Notes: generated by a model not told the origin, from the letters alone. DNA of 64,000 nucleotides from Bryobacterales bacterium (GCA_026713545.1 JAPOOG010000071.1:1-64000), one strand, 5' to 3'; counted from the first letter of the stretch, positions 29,096 to 38,794 are shown. Numbers and translations are program-made.

Positions 29096-29291
29096 GGGGA
29101 TACCTCCTGCTTGAAAAACGAAGTGTTTCATTGTACATGCGGTGGGTTGCTCGCCGAGAAGGGGTAAGCGGAAAGCCCGGCAGCTCGCGCTTTCACATGC
29201 TGTAAAAAAACTCTTGAATACCGCAGAACCGTAAACCGTCCGGTAATTTCCGGGCACGCTGTTAGAGTGGGGAACCTGGAGGTCGGTGGGG
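29096..29291. promoter_or_regulatory. Divergent promoter region
   Basis: This 196-base gap separates the divergent alpha/alpha-barrel gene and the C4 acid sugar operon and should carry both promoters. The clear signals are ribosome-binding sites: AGGAGG before 29095 on minus, and TGGAGG (29277-29282) before 29292 on plus. No convincing operator palindrome is seen. Confidence 0.5.
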
Positions 29292-30350
29292 ATGGGAACG
29301 GCGTCGCAACTGCGGTGGGGGATGATCGCGGATGATCTGACAGGGGCCTGTGATGCAGGTGCGGCGTTTGCATTGCAGGGGTTCGAGACTCGCGTGCTGC
29401 TGGGGCCGGGTTCTGAGGTGGTAAAGGAAGCCGAGTTGACGGTCGTTTCCACCGACAGCCGAGACGATGCGGCCGACGACGCGGCGGAAAAAGCCGCTGC
29501 CGCCTGCCGATGGATGAGGGAACGAAATATCACCGTTCTCTTCAAGAAGATCGATTCGGTATTGCGGGGGAACATCGAAGCCGAAGTGGCAGCCGTGATG
29601 AACGCCTGGGGTTTCGGGTCGACGGTATTGACTCCCGCGTTTCCGGCGATGGGGCGGACGGTTCGGCAGGGCGCATTGCGCGTCTTCGGGGAGCAGCCGG
29701 ATTACGGACCGGATCTGGAAACGATGTTCCTTTCGCGAGCAACCGTTTCGGTTGAGGACGCCGAGACGGACGAAGATCTCGCGGCGATCGCGGAAGCCGC
29801 GTTGGCTCGGAACCCGGTCCCGCTGTTGGCGGGATCGGGCGGTCTGGCAGGCCCGGCGGCGAGGACATTGGCCAGACGGTGCGGCAAGCCGGCGCCTGAT
29901 GATGCATCCGGTACGTCGTTTTCGGCCGGGCCTCCGAAGTCTTCGTTGCCGATCTGGCTGGTGATCGGTTCACGGCATTCCTCAACGATGGCTCAACTTG
30001 CCTACCTGGAGGACAAGGGGCTTTTCAGCGGCGCCGCTGAGCTTGTCCTGCTTCAGGTGCCCTTGGAGTCGTTCGATGAGAACGCCGTGCGGCCCGCCGC
30101 CGAGGCCGTCCGACGCGGTATGGTGGGAGCTTTGGTGCTGAGCGGCGGAGACACGGCTCGACTGCTTTGCAGCGCACTGGCGGCGGACGCCATTCACCTT
30201 GGCGGCGAAGTCCTGCCGGGAATCCCCTGGGGGCGGCTGGAAGGCGGACCGGCCAATGGAACGACCGTCGTGACGAAATCGGGCGGCTTCGGCGGACCCG
30301 ACTTGTTGCTTCGAGTCGTCGATTCGCTCAAGGAGAAGGAACAGGCATGA
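29292..30350 (+). CDS. Four-carbon acid sugar kinase (DUF1537/OtnK family)
   Basis: The 352-residue product has the OtnK/DUF1537 architecture: N-terminal substrate domain (MIADDLTGACDAGAAFA near residue 10, KKIDSVLRGNIEAE near 90) and C-terminal nucleotide domain (GALVLSGGDTARLL near 280, GGPANGTTVVTKSGGFG near 325). Characterised members phosphorylate D-threonate, D-erythronate or L-threonate at C4. The ATG at 29292 follows TGGAGG; a GTG at 29286 is the alternative. The stop overlaps the start of the PdxA-like gene (ATGA). No dehydrogenase or isomerase of the erythronate or L-threonate routes is adjacent, so the simplest match is the D-threonate pathway (DtnK). Confidence 0.88.
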   Translation: MGTASQLRWGMIADDLTGACDAGAAFALQGFETRVLLGPGSEVVKEAELTVVSTDSRDDAADDAAEKAAAACRWMRERNITVLFKKIDSVLRGNIEAEVAAVMNAWGFGSTVLTPAFPAMGRTVRQGALRVFGEQPDYGPDLETMFLSRATVSVEDAETDEDLAAIAEAALARNPVPLLAGSGGLAGPAARTLARRCGKPAPDDASGTSFSAGPPKSSLPIWLVIGSRHSSTMAQLAYLEDKGLFSGAAELVLLQVPLESFDENAVRPAAEAVRRGMVGALVLSGGDTARLLCSALAADAIHLGGEVLPGIPWGRLEGGPANGTTVVTKSGGFGGPDLLLRVVDSLKEKEQA

Positions 30351-31309
30351 AGCCGACACTCGCGGTCACGATGGGTGACCCGGCCGGTGTGGGCGCCGAG
30401 GTTGTGGTCAAGGCTCTGGCCGACCCGCAGACCGCGGGCCTTGCGAGTTGGCGCATCGTGGGCGATGAGAGCGTCCTCGAGAGCGCCCGCCGAATCACGG
30501 GTCTGGGGCCGCCGGCCGGGGTCGAAATCGTGAATCCCGGACGGGTTTTCTCGGAAGCGCCGCCATTCGGCGAGTTGAGCGTGGAGTGCGGTGAGGCGGC
30601 AGTCGCCTACATCAAGGGCGCGACCGATCTCTGCCTGCAAGGAGAGGCCAATGCGATGGTCACCGCACCCGTTAACAAAGAGGCCGTGACGATGAGCGGC
30701 ATGGCGTTCACCGGGCACACCGAGTACATCGCCGAGCTTTGCGGCGTGGAAGATACGCGGATGCTGCTCGCTAGCGAGCGGCTGCGCGTGGTGCATGTCT
30801 CGACGCATCTGTCGCTGCGCCGCGCTTGCGATTTGGATCAGGGACGCATACTGCGCACGATCGAGTTGGGTAACGAGACGGCTCTTGCGCTGGGGATCGC
30901 AAAGCCTCGAATCGCCGTATGCGGACTGAACCCTCACGCGGGGGAGCATGGGCTCTTCGGCGATGAAGACGCCGAGCGGATCGTTCCCGCGATTGCGGCG
31001 GCGCAAGACAAAGGCATCGACTGCATGGGGCCGCTGCCGGCCGACACGGTTTTCCTCAAAGCCGTCCGGGGACACTATGACCTGGTCGTCGCGATGTATC
31101 ACGATCAAGGGCACATTCCCATGAAGCTGCTCGACTTCGAGCACACGGTGAATATCTCACTCGGCCTGCCCATCATACGAACATCGGTGGACCACGGGAC
31201 GGCTTTCGACATCGCGGGCAAGAACCTTGCGGACCCCACGAACATGAAGGCGGCGATTCGTCTCGCCTGCAGGATGGCCCGACAGAAGGCATCGCCCGCT
31301 ACGGTCTGA
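30347..31309 (+). CDS. pdxA2: PdxA2-like 4-phospho-sugar acid dehydrogenase
   Basis: The 320-residue protein begins MKPTLAVTMGDPAGVGAEVV, typical of PdxA. It has the metal-binding histidines in FTGHTEYIAELCG, VHVSTHLSLRRA and MYHDQGHIPMKLL, and the substrate segment CGLNPHAGEHGLFG. PdxA makes pyridoxine precursors, but PdxA2 paralogues next to OtnK-type kinases oxidise and decarboxylate 4-phospho-D-threonate or -erythronate to dihydroxyacetone phosphate. The coupled ATGA junction with the kinase gene favours PdxA2. The longer frame from 30167 would overlap the kinase and is rejected. Confidence 0.88.
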   Translation: MKPTLAVTMGDPAGVGAEVVVKALADPQTAGLASWRIVGDESVLESARRITGLGPPAGVEIVNPGRVFSEAPPFGELSVECGEAAVAYIKGATDLCLQGEANAMVTAPVNKEAVTMSGMAFTGHTEYIAELCGVEDTRMLLASERLRVVHVSTHLSLRRACDLDQGRILRTIELGNETALALGIAKPRIAVCGLNPHAGEHGLFGDEDAERIVPAIAAAQDKGIDCMGPLPADTVFLKAVRGHYDLVVAMYHDQGHIPMKLLDFEHTVNISLGLPIIRTSVDHGTAFDIAGKNLADPTNMKAAIRLACRMARQKASPATV

Positions 31310-31378
31310 ATCCACTGGAATAACAGCTTCTCGCCGGGGCGTTGCGGCCGCTCGTATTCGAGAGCGAGAGCGTGCAGC

Positions 31379-32392
31379 TCACCTGCACCGACGCCGGGCG
31401 TAGCTGTGACGGAACTCCCGGGTCCGGACGAAGACCGGGGGCAAGGGCCGGCCGTTGGGGATGGTGAGCCAGAGCCGCATCATGTGGCGGCGGCGAGCCG
31501 GATCATCGTGGTCTTCAAATGAAGTTCGGCAGTGCAAGACGTCGTAGTTGCTCGCCGCGAGGACATCCCCGGGCTGCATGTCGAACTCGAAGCACATGCC
31601 GGGCTCGGCGCAGATTTCGTCGAACAGGTCGAGGGCTTCGATCTGCCGTTTGCTCAGCGGCGGCACTTCCGGAAAGCGCTGCGCAAGCTCGATATAGAAC
31701 CGCTTGTGGAGCGTGCTGAGGCGGTTTTCATGATAGTTGTAGATCGGCACGCACTGAGCCCGCGGCTCTCCTTCGTTCTGCTGGCCGCGGACATCGAAGT
31801 AGAAGGGCCGCTGAAGAATCTCGGCCAACTCGGGGCTACGGTTCACCATCTCGTTGAAAACAGCGGCCGAGCTTACGAGGCGGCTGCTGCCGCCGCTCTT
31901 GGCGTTCCGCACGCAGAGCAACAGGAAGATATCAGAGCCATCGTTGTGAAAAGGGATGTCCTGGTTGGTCTGGTATTTGCGGATGTCGTCCTGGGAGAGA
32001 TCCCGGCCGGTGTCGCGGACATGGTGAAGCAGGTTGCCAGCCACGTCCTGCGGTTCGGGTGTGCCGAGATGGGTGCCGAGACCCCAGAAGAGTGTCGCGA
32101 TGTCGTTGTCGGAGCAGCCGTCCACAGGCAGGCCTCGAATCAAGGCAAAGCCTCGCCCACCTTCCAGGTCGTCCAGCAATTGCTTCCGCATGGCGGCGAA
32201 CGAGGGCAAGGGGAAGTGGCGCGGCTCGATCTGAAACATCTGCCGACCCGACTCACAGACGCCGTCGAGGGCGGCCCTGAGTTCGTTGACGACGGACGGA
32301 TGCAGCGTATAAAGCCATGACCGGTCGGGCTCCCACTCGGAGCCTCGCCAGGCAGCCGGAATATCGAGGGTGTGATTGAGGATCTGCGGCAT
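31379..32392 (-). CDS. TauD/TfdA-family dioxygenase
   Basis: The 337-residue protein matches Fe(II)/2-oxoglutarate dioxygenases of the TauD/TfdA family. The iron ligands His and Asp are in IPFHNDGSDIFL (about residue 147), the distal histidine is in NYDVLHCRTSFEDH (about 290), and the conserved arginine is in RRRHMMRLWLT. FALIRGLPVD near residue 80 is the usual N-terminal strand. The substrate is unknown. It lies convergent to the PdxA2 gene and about 130 bases beyond the stop of the heme/HEAT gene on the same strand. Confidence 0.85.
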   Translation of the reverse strand: MPQILNHTLDIPAAWRGSEWEPDRSWLYTLHPSVVNELRAALDGVCESGRQMFQIEPRHFPLPSFAAMRKQLLDDLEGGRGFALIRGLPVDGCSDNDIATLFWGLGTHLGTPEPQDVAGNLLHHVRDTGRDLSQDDIRKYQTNQDIPFHNDGSDIFLLLCVRNAKSGGSSRLVSSAAVFNEMVNRSPELAEILQRPFYFDVRGQQNEGEPRAQCVPIYNYHENRLSTLHKRFYIELAQRFPEVPPLSKRQIEALDLFDEICAEPGMCFEFDMQPGDVLAASNYDVLHCRTSFEDHDDPARRRHMMRLWLTIPNGRPLPPVFVRTREFRHSYARRRCR

Positions 32393-32524
32393 ATCGCGAA
32401 GAACTTTCAGACTAACTCAGGCGCAAGCGACAAGGTTCCAGGAGAGGCGCGGCGGCTCCATCTGCTCCTTCATCGGCGCCAACAGCCAGCAAGGGGTGGG
32501 ATGAACGGGAGGCCGCCAGTTGCT

Positions 32525-35500
32525 CTATGGCGGCGCTTGAATGAACCGGATCAGATGGGCCATCTCTTCCACCGTGATCTGATTTTCGAGGTCTTCCGGC
32601 ATTGCGGAGAGCTGTGCGGACCGCATGCCCCGGATGTCGGTCCTGCTGATGATGTCCTGTTCGCCTCCTTCACGGCGCAGCGTCACGAACGTGGGGCTCG
32701 GGGGACCTAGCACTCCCTCCAGAATTCGTCCGGCGTTCGTTTCCACGATATAAGACTCGTATTGCGGTTCGATCGACTGGTTCGGAAGGAGGATGTCGTT
32801 GAGGATGAACTCGGCGGGACGAGTGCGGACCGTTGCCAAGTCGGGCCCAACCTCTTTCCCGACGCCATCGACGGCGTGACATTTCGAGCAGGCGCGTTCG
32901 AAGACCTGCCGGCCCGCCTTGCTGTCGCCCTGTTGGTCGAGCGCGGCGCGGTATTGCGCGAGCACATGCCTTCTTTGTTCGGGGGGCTGCGTGATCAGCC
33001 GGCGGGATCGTTCACGAAGGGGCGCATCGCCATGCATGATCAAACGTCTGCGGAGCTGGCCACGGACCGTCCACGGTTCGACATCGCCCTGTTCGATCCT
33101 GTTCAACACCAGAGCGAGGCTCTCGTCCTCCTGCGCCAGGATGTCGCCGGCGGCGTTGCGGGCTCGCGGGGGCAGTTCGCTCCATTTGGCAAGCAGGAAG
33201 GTTGTCAGGCCCGCGCCGTCCGTGCGGGCAAGGGCGCGAACGGCGGCGGCTTGGACGGCTTCCGGCTCGTCGGGGACGACCAAGCTTTGCAACCGTCGCT
33301 CATCCGGATCCGGCCCGAGCGCCAGCAGCCGGATCGAGTCGGCGCGGAGTTCGGGGTCGAGGCCGGGATCCTGGGTTCGTCGGATCGCAGCGGCGAGAGT
33401 GCTGGGCGTCAGCCGCGGCATTTCGAGCTGCTCGAGGATACGAATCGCCGGGCCTCGGAGGTCTGTTTCGGGCTGTGCAGCGAAGTCAAACAATGTCTTC
33501 AGCGAGGTCGCTGATGACATCGACAAGGGAGCGCTTCTCGATGAGATGCCGGCTGCCATGCCATTGAGAAGGGCACTGAGCCACCAGCGCCGACCAGAAC
33601 CGGCTCGAGCTATCTGTCCGACCGTATCGGCGACCTCCAATTCGCTGCCCGCAGCGCCCACCAGGGAGGCAAGTTGCTCGAAGATCTCCCGGTGATCCAC
33701 GCTCTCTCGATCTGTCAATTCCGGTCGTCGAAGGGCGTTTCTCAAGAATCCGGCGGGGCGCATGGAAGTGTGCGTAAGCACGGCGGCTCGCATCCAGGGA
33801 TCGCGGAGTTCGGCAAAAAAGGCTTCCTCGGCGATACGGCGGGTTTCGGGGGAGTCAATTTCCCCGAGAGTCAGCAGGATTTGAAAACGGACGCGGGGGT
33901 CGGGGTCGCGGGTGAGAGGAAGAATCCTCGCGGTGAGAGTGGACGACTTGCGAAGCCTCGGCTCGGCCAGCAGAATGGCGTTCTCGCGAACGCCTGGCTC
34001 GTCGTCATCGAGCGCCAACGAGATCAAGTCGTCATCGAGGCGTCCCATGCCGTCGAGAGTCCACAGGGCATGCAGGCGCGCTAGCGCCGACGGCCGTTCC
34101 TCGACCACGGCCCGCAGCAGAACGACTGATCCGCCGCTACGGCGTTCGACCAGCAACCTCTGCGCCGTTCGCCGCCACCAGATGTTCGCGTCGGACAGCT
34201 TCTTGACGAGTTCGGCGTCCGAGGCATCGCGAAGGCTGAGAGGCGCAGCGAACGGCAGCCCGCCTTCGGGAACGATGCGATAGATCCGGCCGCGATCGTT
34301 GCCGTCATAAATCTGCGGTGATTCATAGGTTTCGGCGGCAGTCCACTCCGGATGCTCGATGACTTCCCGGTAGTAGTCGAGCAGGTACAGCGCGCCATCC
34401 TGTCCGATGTACAGATTCACCGGGCGGAACCAGCGGTCGGTAGATGCCAGGAACTCGCGTTCGGCGTGGGCGCGGCGCGCCTTGAAGGTGGCTCCGTTCG
34501 GCTCCCAAATGTCTCGGTGAACGAGGTTGTGGGCGGGTTCCGCCACGAACGATCCGCCTTCGAAGTTTGCTGGAAACGAGCCGCCCAGATACACCGTGAG
34601 GCCGCAGGCTGATGTCATCTGACCGGCGTCCGATAACAGTTCGAAGCGCGGGTTGATCGTGATCGGGAAGACGGGAGCGGGAGCGCCGTGGTCGGACATC
34701 TCTTCGAACTGGCGCGCAAGACGAAGCTGCGGGTTCCGCTCGAGATAGCGCGGCGAGAGGACTTCGTGCCGCAGGTGACGCGAGTTGTTATGGACGAACA
34801 GCCGTCCCCAGAGGTCAAAGGTTTGGCCGAACTGCGAAGGGTTTGCAAGGTACTCGATCTGAAGCGTATCCGGACGGAAACGGACACTGCGCCGTTCGAC
34901 CGGGAGGCGCGGTGAATCAGGTGCGCCGGGAAAGTGGATTTCGCTTCCCGGGTCACCAAACTTGTCACCGAACACCGCCGAGCGGCTGAAACCCTCGTGC
35001 GAAAGATAGATCCAATTGTCGAGCCCGTAGTAGGGGCTGCTCACCGTGTGCTGCGGGTTGTTGAACGGGAATCCGGTAAGCACCACACGCCGGACATCTG
35101 CGCTGCCGTCGCCGTCCGTATCCTCCAGGAAGAGCACGTCGGGAGCATCAGTCACCAGGATGCCTCCGTTCCAGGCCATGACGCCGGTGGGCATTGTAAG
35201 GCCGTCGGCGAAGAGCGTCGCGCGGTCGGCGCTGCCGTCGCCGTCCGTGTCGGTGAGGAGCTTGATGCGTCCGGCACGTCCTTCGACGTTGAGAGGATAG
35301 CCGGAATTCTCGATCACGAAGATGCGGCCCGATTCATCGAATTCGATGGCAACGGGGTCGGCGACATCGGGCTCGGATGCGAACAGCTCGACACGGAAGC
35401 CGTCTTCGATCTGGAACGTGCCGAGTGCTTCTTCGGGGCTGTACGGCGGTTTTTGATTGGCGCATCCACATGCCAACAGGGCCGCCAGCAGTAACGGCAC

Positions 35501-35545
35501 GAAGGGGACGGCTGCCGCGCCCCGCTTTCTGCGAGCTGTCACCAT
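32525..35545 (-). CDS. PVC-type heme-binding lipoprotein with propeller and HEAT repeats
   Basis: The 1006-residue protein starts with a lipoprotein signal (LLAALLACGCANQ, lipobox cysteine near 26). Residues about 35-440 match the membrane-bound dehydrogenase-like propeller (TIGR02604 type: FRVELFASEPDVADPVAIEF, KLLTDTDGDGSADRATLFAD). The middle is helical HEAT-like repeats, and the C-terminus carries a cytochrome c motif ACSKCHAVDGVGKEVGPDL near residue 885 followed by the TIGR02603-type domain. Such proteins are typical of Planctomycetota, Verrucomicrobiota and Acidobacteriota, and their substrates are unknown. It overlaps the end of the propeller gene upstream by seven bases, so the two are co-translated. 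Confidence 0.9.
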   Translation of the reverse strand: MVTARRKRGAAAVPFVPLLLAALLACGCANQKPPYSPEEALGTFQIEDGFRVELFASEPDVADPVAIEFDESGRIFVIENSGYPLNVEGRAGRIKLLTDTDGDGSADRATLFADGLTMPTGVMAWNGGILVTDAPDVLFLEDTDGDGSADVRRVVLTGFPFNNPQHTVSSPYYGLDNWIYLSHEGFSRSAVFGDKFGDPGSEIHFPGAPDSPRLPVERRSVRFRPDTLQIEYLANPSQFGQTFDLWGRLFVHNNSRHLRHEVLSPRYLERNPQLRLARQFEEMSDHGAPAPVFPITINPRFELLSDAGQMTSACGLTVYLGGSFPANFEGGSFVAEPAHNLVHRDIWEPNGATFKARRAHAEREFLASTDRWFRPVNLYIGQDGALYLLDYYREVIEHPEWTAAETYESPQIYDGNDRGRIYRIVPEGGLPFAAPLSLRDASDAELVKKLSDANIWWRRTAQRLLVERRSGGSVVLLRAVVEERPSALARLHALWTLDGMGRLDDDLISLALDDDEPGVRENAILLAEPRLRKSSTLTARILPLTRDPDPRVRFQILLTLGEIDSPETRRIAEEAFFAELRDPWMRAAVLTHTSMRPAGFLRNALRRPELTDRESVDHREIFEQLASLVGAAGSELEVADTVGQIARAGSGRRWWLSALLNGMAAGISSRSAPLSMSSATSLKTLFDFAAQPETDLRGPAIRILEQLEMPRLTPSTLAAAIRRTQDPGLDPELRADSIRLLALGPDPDERRLQSLVVPDEPEAVQAAAVRALARTDGAGLTTFLLAKWSELPPRARNAAGDILAQEDESLALVLNRIEQGDVEPWTVRGQLRRRLIMHGDAPLRERSRRLITQPPEQRRHVLAQYRAALDQQGDSKAGRQVFERACSKCHAVDGVGKEVGPDLATVRTRPAEFILNDILLPNQSIEPQYESYIVETNAGRILEGVLGPPSPTFVTLRREGGEQDIISRTDIRGMRSAQLSAMPEDLENQITVEEMAHLIRFIQAPP

Positions 35546-36516
35546 CGGCGAACAGGCCGGATCGGGTCGGGTCCGGCACCCGGCGGCGTCTTGAATTTCC
35601 TTGCGATCCCTCGCTCGGCAATCGAAATTACGTAGACGGTGTCTTGGTCTTGCGCGCCCGCGAAGGCGTATTTTCCATCCGGCGAGGTGGTCAGCGAGAC
35701 CGGAGAGCCTTCGAGATCGACGAGCGCAACCTGCTTGCGGGAAGCGACATCGGCGAAACCGACTTGCTGATCGGAGATGCAGGAATACATGAGAGTCTCG
35801 TCATCCGAAGACAAGCCGACCCGGGCGGGCTCTCGGCAGGTTGCGATGCGGAATGTCATTTTTTTCTTCGCCGTATCGATCGCGGTGATCTCATTGGAGT
35901 CGCGGTTCGACACATACAGCGTCTTGCCATCGCTTGACAGGACACTGCCCTCGGGCCTTTCGCCGGCGGAAATGAGGATGGTTTCGCCCGTCTTGAGATG
36001 GATCGCAGCGACGTTCGACGAACGCGCGTTGCTGACATAGGCCCATTCGCCATCGGCATCGCTGGTGACGATGTGAGAGGTACGCCCCTTGGTGTCGAAA
36101 GTGCGCGCGACCCTCTTCCGGCTCACATCGACAACGATCAATTGATCGGGATTCTCGGACGAAATGAGAAGATCGCCAGTCACCGGATTCACATCGATCC
36201 CGTGCGGCCGGTGATACTTGCCGAGTGAAACCTGCGCGATTCGCTTGCGTTCTTTAAGGTCGATGATCGAGACCGTGTTGCCGCCCTCACCGGCGACCTC
36301 GATCGCCATGGTGCCGTTGTCGGTAGTGTAGGCGTAGCGTCCGTCGCGGGAGAGCACCATCTCGTGGGGATGCCTGCCGACTTGGACGGTGTCGAGGAGT
36401 TGTCCCTCCCAGGTGTAGAACCCAACGGTGCTCGCGGCCTTTTGCGATACGAGGAGCAGCGTGTCTTGAGCGACAAGAGATAGGGAGGCGGCTGCGAACA
36501 ACAGAGCTAGGCGCAT
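35539..36516 (-). CDS. Exported YncE-like beta-propeller
   Basis: The 325-residue protein has a short signal (MRLALLFAAASLSLVAQ) followed by seven-bladed YncE/cytochrome-d1-like repeats, each with a GKYAF/GRYAY/GKTLY pattern (RDGRYAYTTDNG, SDGKTLYVSNRDSNE, SPDGKYAFAGAQDQDTVYVI). No catalytic residues are evident. The 3' end overlaps the heme/HEAT gene, so it may be a binding partner of that lipoprotein. It is probably the start of this two-gene unit. Confidence 0.85.
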   Translation of the reverse strand: MRLALLFAAASLSLVAQDTLLLVSQKAASTVGFYTWEGQLLDTVQVGRHPHEMVLSRDGRYAYTTDNGTMAIEVAGEGGNTVSIIDLKERKRIAQVSLGKYHRPHGIDVNPVTGDLLISSENPDQLIVVDVSRKRVARTFDTKGRTSHIVTSDADGEWAYVSNARSSNVAAIHLKTGETILISAGERPEGSVLSSDGKTLYVSNRDSNEITAIDTAKKKMTFRIATCREPARVGLSSDDETLMYSCISDQQVGFADVASRKQVALVDLEGSPVSLTTSPDGKYAFAGAQDQDTVYVISIAERGIARKFKTPPGAGPDPIRPVRRW

Positions 36517-36567
36517 GGGGAAGGGCTCACTGCAGAAGATGATCGCAGAAAAACTGCGGCCTTGCTC

Positions 36568-37347
36568 TTATTCTTCCCGGGCCGCCCACTCCCGGAGAGG
36601 CTCGATTCCTGCGAGTGGTCCCTGATGCCCGAACGCCATGTGGTGAATCTCGTTTCGGCGGCTCCGGAGACGGTCAGCCAGCGCAAGCAACTCTCGTTGA
36701 TTCCGCTTGCGGTCGACCGAATAGATCGGGGGCGCCGACGAGATGGTTCCGACGGAGCTTGCGGCTGCGCTGTCACCAAAGAAGAGGACGCCGTGCACCA
36801 GGAAAGCGGCGCTGTCCGCGGTATGTCCGGGCAACGCGAAGACCTCGACGGTTGTACCGTTCAAGTCCAATCGCTCTCCGTCGGACAGCCGGCGTGTAAC
36901 GGCGATCGGGTGAACGGTGTCCGGCCCTTCTGAGGATGGGCGCTTTCCGGCGCCGTGCGGAGTCAGATTCACCCGTTCCAGCAGATAGATCTCCGCGTGA
37001 GGAAACGCTCGGGCGCCTCCGGTATGGTCGCCATGAGAGTGCGTGAACAGGATGGCGAGGATGTCGTCGCCGCTCTTGCCCATCCTCAGCAGCGCGGCCC
37101 GAATAGCCTTGGCTTCGGGGTCCAACCCGGCATCGATGAGACCGAACCCACCATCCCGAAGCCGGAAGAGATAGGCAGCGCATTGGATGGGCCAGTTGCA
37201 GTCATCCGCCGTGATGATGACATTTCCATTAGCGAGCTGAGCGCCGTCTTCAAGCGGCTGCATGCCCTGAATGACGAGCCAGACGAGAAGCACAACAATT
37301 AGCGGCAGCGCAGCGATGCCGACGAGGAGGTACTTGAGGAGCTTCAC
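36568..37347 (-). CDS. Membrane-anchored MBL-fold metallo-hydrolase
   Basis: The 259-residue protein has an N-terminal hydrophobic segment (about residues 6-28), then a metallo-beta-lactamase fold with FTHSHGDHTGGARAFP near residue 102, the later histidine in ALPGHTADSAAF near 170, the metal-bridging aspartate in GVLFFGDSAA near 185, and the final histidine in HMAFGHQGPL near 240. All five metal-site positions appear present. Members hydrolyse diverse esters and thioesters; the substrate is unknown. It lies about 50 bases upstream of the YncE-like gene on the same strand and may be in the same operon. Confidence 0.85.
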   Translation of the reverse strand: MKLLKYLLVGIAALPLIVVLLVWLVIQGMQPLEDGAQLANGNVIITADDCNWPIQCAAYLFRLRDGGFGLIDAGLDPEAKAIRAALLRMGKSGDDILAILFTHSHGDHTGGARAFPHAEIYLLERVNLTPHGAGKRPSSEGPDTVHPIAVTRRLSDGERLDLNGTTVEVFALPGHTADSAAFLVHGVLFFGDSAAASSVGTISSAPPIYSVDRKRNQRELLALADRLRSRRNEIHHMAFGHQGPLAGIEPLREWAAREE

Positions 37348-37510
37348 GATAACCTCCGTGAATGGCTACTTCTTATAGCGAAGGAAATCGTAGCGTGCCA
37401 CGGGTTCGGATTGTCCTGCCGAATCCGAGCCGAACCCGTTAGTCAGACTTACCGACGCAGTAGGTCTGGGGATTTGAAGCACTCCCTCGGCTCGATCTGC
37501 TCCAATGTTA

Positions 37511-38794
37511 TCAGGGCGCCTTGGCCTGGTCGAACAACCGCAGCCAATTCTCGCCCAGGATCTTCTTCATGCGTTGCTCGCTGTAGCCCTTCTTGAGGAG
37601 AGCTTCAGTGAGGCGGCCGTATCCGGTGGCATCGAAGTCGACGATATTGGGGCCGCTCATGAGATCGAGACCGATCCCCACATGGCTGTCACCCACGTTC
37701 TCGACAACGTAGTCGACTAGGTCCGCCCAGTCGTCCACCGTCGGCAACGGCCGGCCGGCCTCGATCGCCTTGCGGTGTGCTTCACGCCAAGGAGTGCCGT
37801 AGCCGCCGCTGTTCCAACGGTCATGCATCTTGGCGTCGAGTTTGGCGATGTAGGCTCCGAAGTCTTCGTAAGCCGGGCGATGAAACTCGAATCCCTCGAT
37901 GAGGTGGCGCAGCCTCGGCGCAGACGATCTCCCTGCGGTAGCGGTGGACCGGGCCTCCCGCCATTCGGCGAGCTTCACTCCGATGTACCCCGAGCTCGAG
38001 TGCATGCCCATGAGTCCGCCCTTGGCCGCCATGGCCTTGAGCACTTCGTCGGAAAGGTTTCGCTTATGCTCCACGAAGCGGCGCAAGCCGTGGTGACTAC
38101 CGACGACGGGCGCGCGGCTCGCCTCGATGATCTGAAGCTTGGCCTCGTCGGTGGCATGCGACAAGTCGATCAAGATCCCGAGACGGTTCATCTCGGAGAT
38201 GACCCGGCGGCCTTGTTCAGTGAGCCCTCCCCATTTCGTGATCCCAAGACCCGCGTCCATAAAGGCGTTGGTCGTGTTGTGGCTGATGGGTTGAATCATG
38301 CGGACGCCCAGCCGGTGGAACAGCCGCAAGACATCGAGATCGCCCTCGGTGTCGAAGCCGCCTTCGAGCGCCAGGATCGCGGCCATCTTGCCCTTCGCGA
38401 CGATGCGGCGCACGTCTGCGGCAGTGAGGGCCAGCTCCATCTTGTCGGAGTTGGCGTCGAGCACGCGATAGAAGATCTCGATCAGACGGCAGGCCTGCTT
38501 CACCGCATAGTTGTAGTTGTTGTAGGGGTCCTCGATGTAGACGTTGTGCACCACGACATCAAGGCCGCCTTGCTTGGCGCGGGCGTAGTCGAAGAGGCCG
38601 GTTTCCTGGACCTTCCACGGGTCGATGCCTTGATGGAAGACCGGCGTGATGATGTGAACGTGGCCGTCCACTACGATGGCTTCGTCGTGCAGTTTGTCTG
38701 CATCGACGGACTGAGCCGACAAACACGTCGGTAGAACGGCACAGCCGAGAAGCATTGCAACGGTGATGCTGATGTTTCGTCGAAGTTGGCGCAT
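37511..38794 (-). CDS. Exported M19 family dipeptidase
   Basis: The 427-residue protein has a signal peptide (about residues 1-27) and matches membrane dipeptidase (peptidase M19), a binuclear zinc enzyme that also acts on D-residue dipeptides. Expected motifs are AIVVDGHVHIITP near residue 40 (the family usually reads DGHND), AAILALEGGFD near 145 with the bridging glutamate, LSHATDEAKLQIIEAS near 220, and PVVGSHHGLRR near 235 with the tandem histidines. The changed DGHVH still keeps two histidines. It stands alone, with a 164-base gap to the MBL gene. Confidence 0.85.
   Translation of the reverse strand: MRQLRRNISITVAMLLGCAVLPTCLSAQSVDADKLHDEAIVVDGHVHIITPVFHQGIDPWKVQETGLFDYARAKQGGLDVVVHNVYIEDPYNNYNYAVKQACRLIEIFYRVLDANSDKMELALTAADVRRIVAKGKMAAILALEGGFDTEGDLDVLRLFHRLGVRMIQPISHNTTNAFMDAGLGITKWGGLTEQGRRVISEMNRLGILIDLSHATDEAKLQIIEASRAPVVGSHHGLRRFVEHKRNLSDEVLKAMAAKGGLMGMHSSSGYIGVKLAEWREARSTATAGRSSAPRLRHLIEGFEFHRPAYEDFGAYIAKLDAKMHDRWNSGGYGTPWREAHRKAIEAGRPLPTVDDWADLVDYVVENVGDSHVGIGLDLMSGPNIVDFDATGYGRLTEALLKKGYSEQRMKKILGENWLRLFDQAKAP

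Noticed and set aside
29096-29575. Extended N-terminus of the alpha/alpha-barrel protein
   Set aside because: It would overlap the divergent kinase gene, and the AGGAGG and signal peptide fix the start at 29095.
29709-30000. Possible regulator opposite the kinase gene
   Set aside because: The frames there are antisense translations without a helix-turn-helix.
30167-30346. Extended N-terminus of the PdxA2 protein
   Set aside because: It overlaps the kinase gene in another frame and precedes the canonical PdxA start motif.
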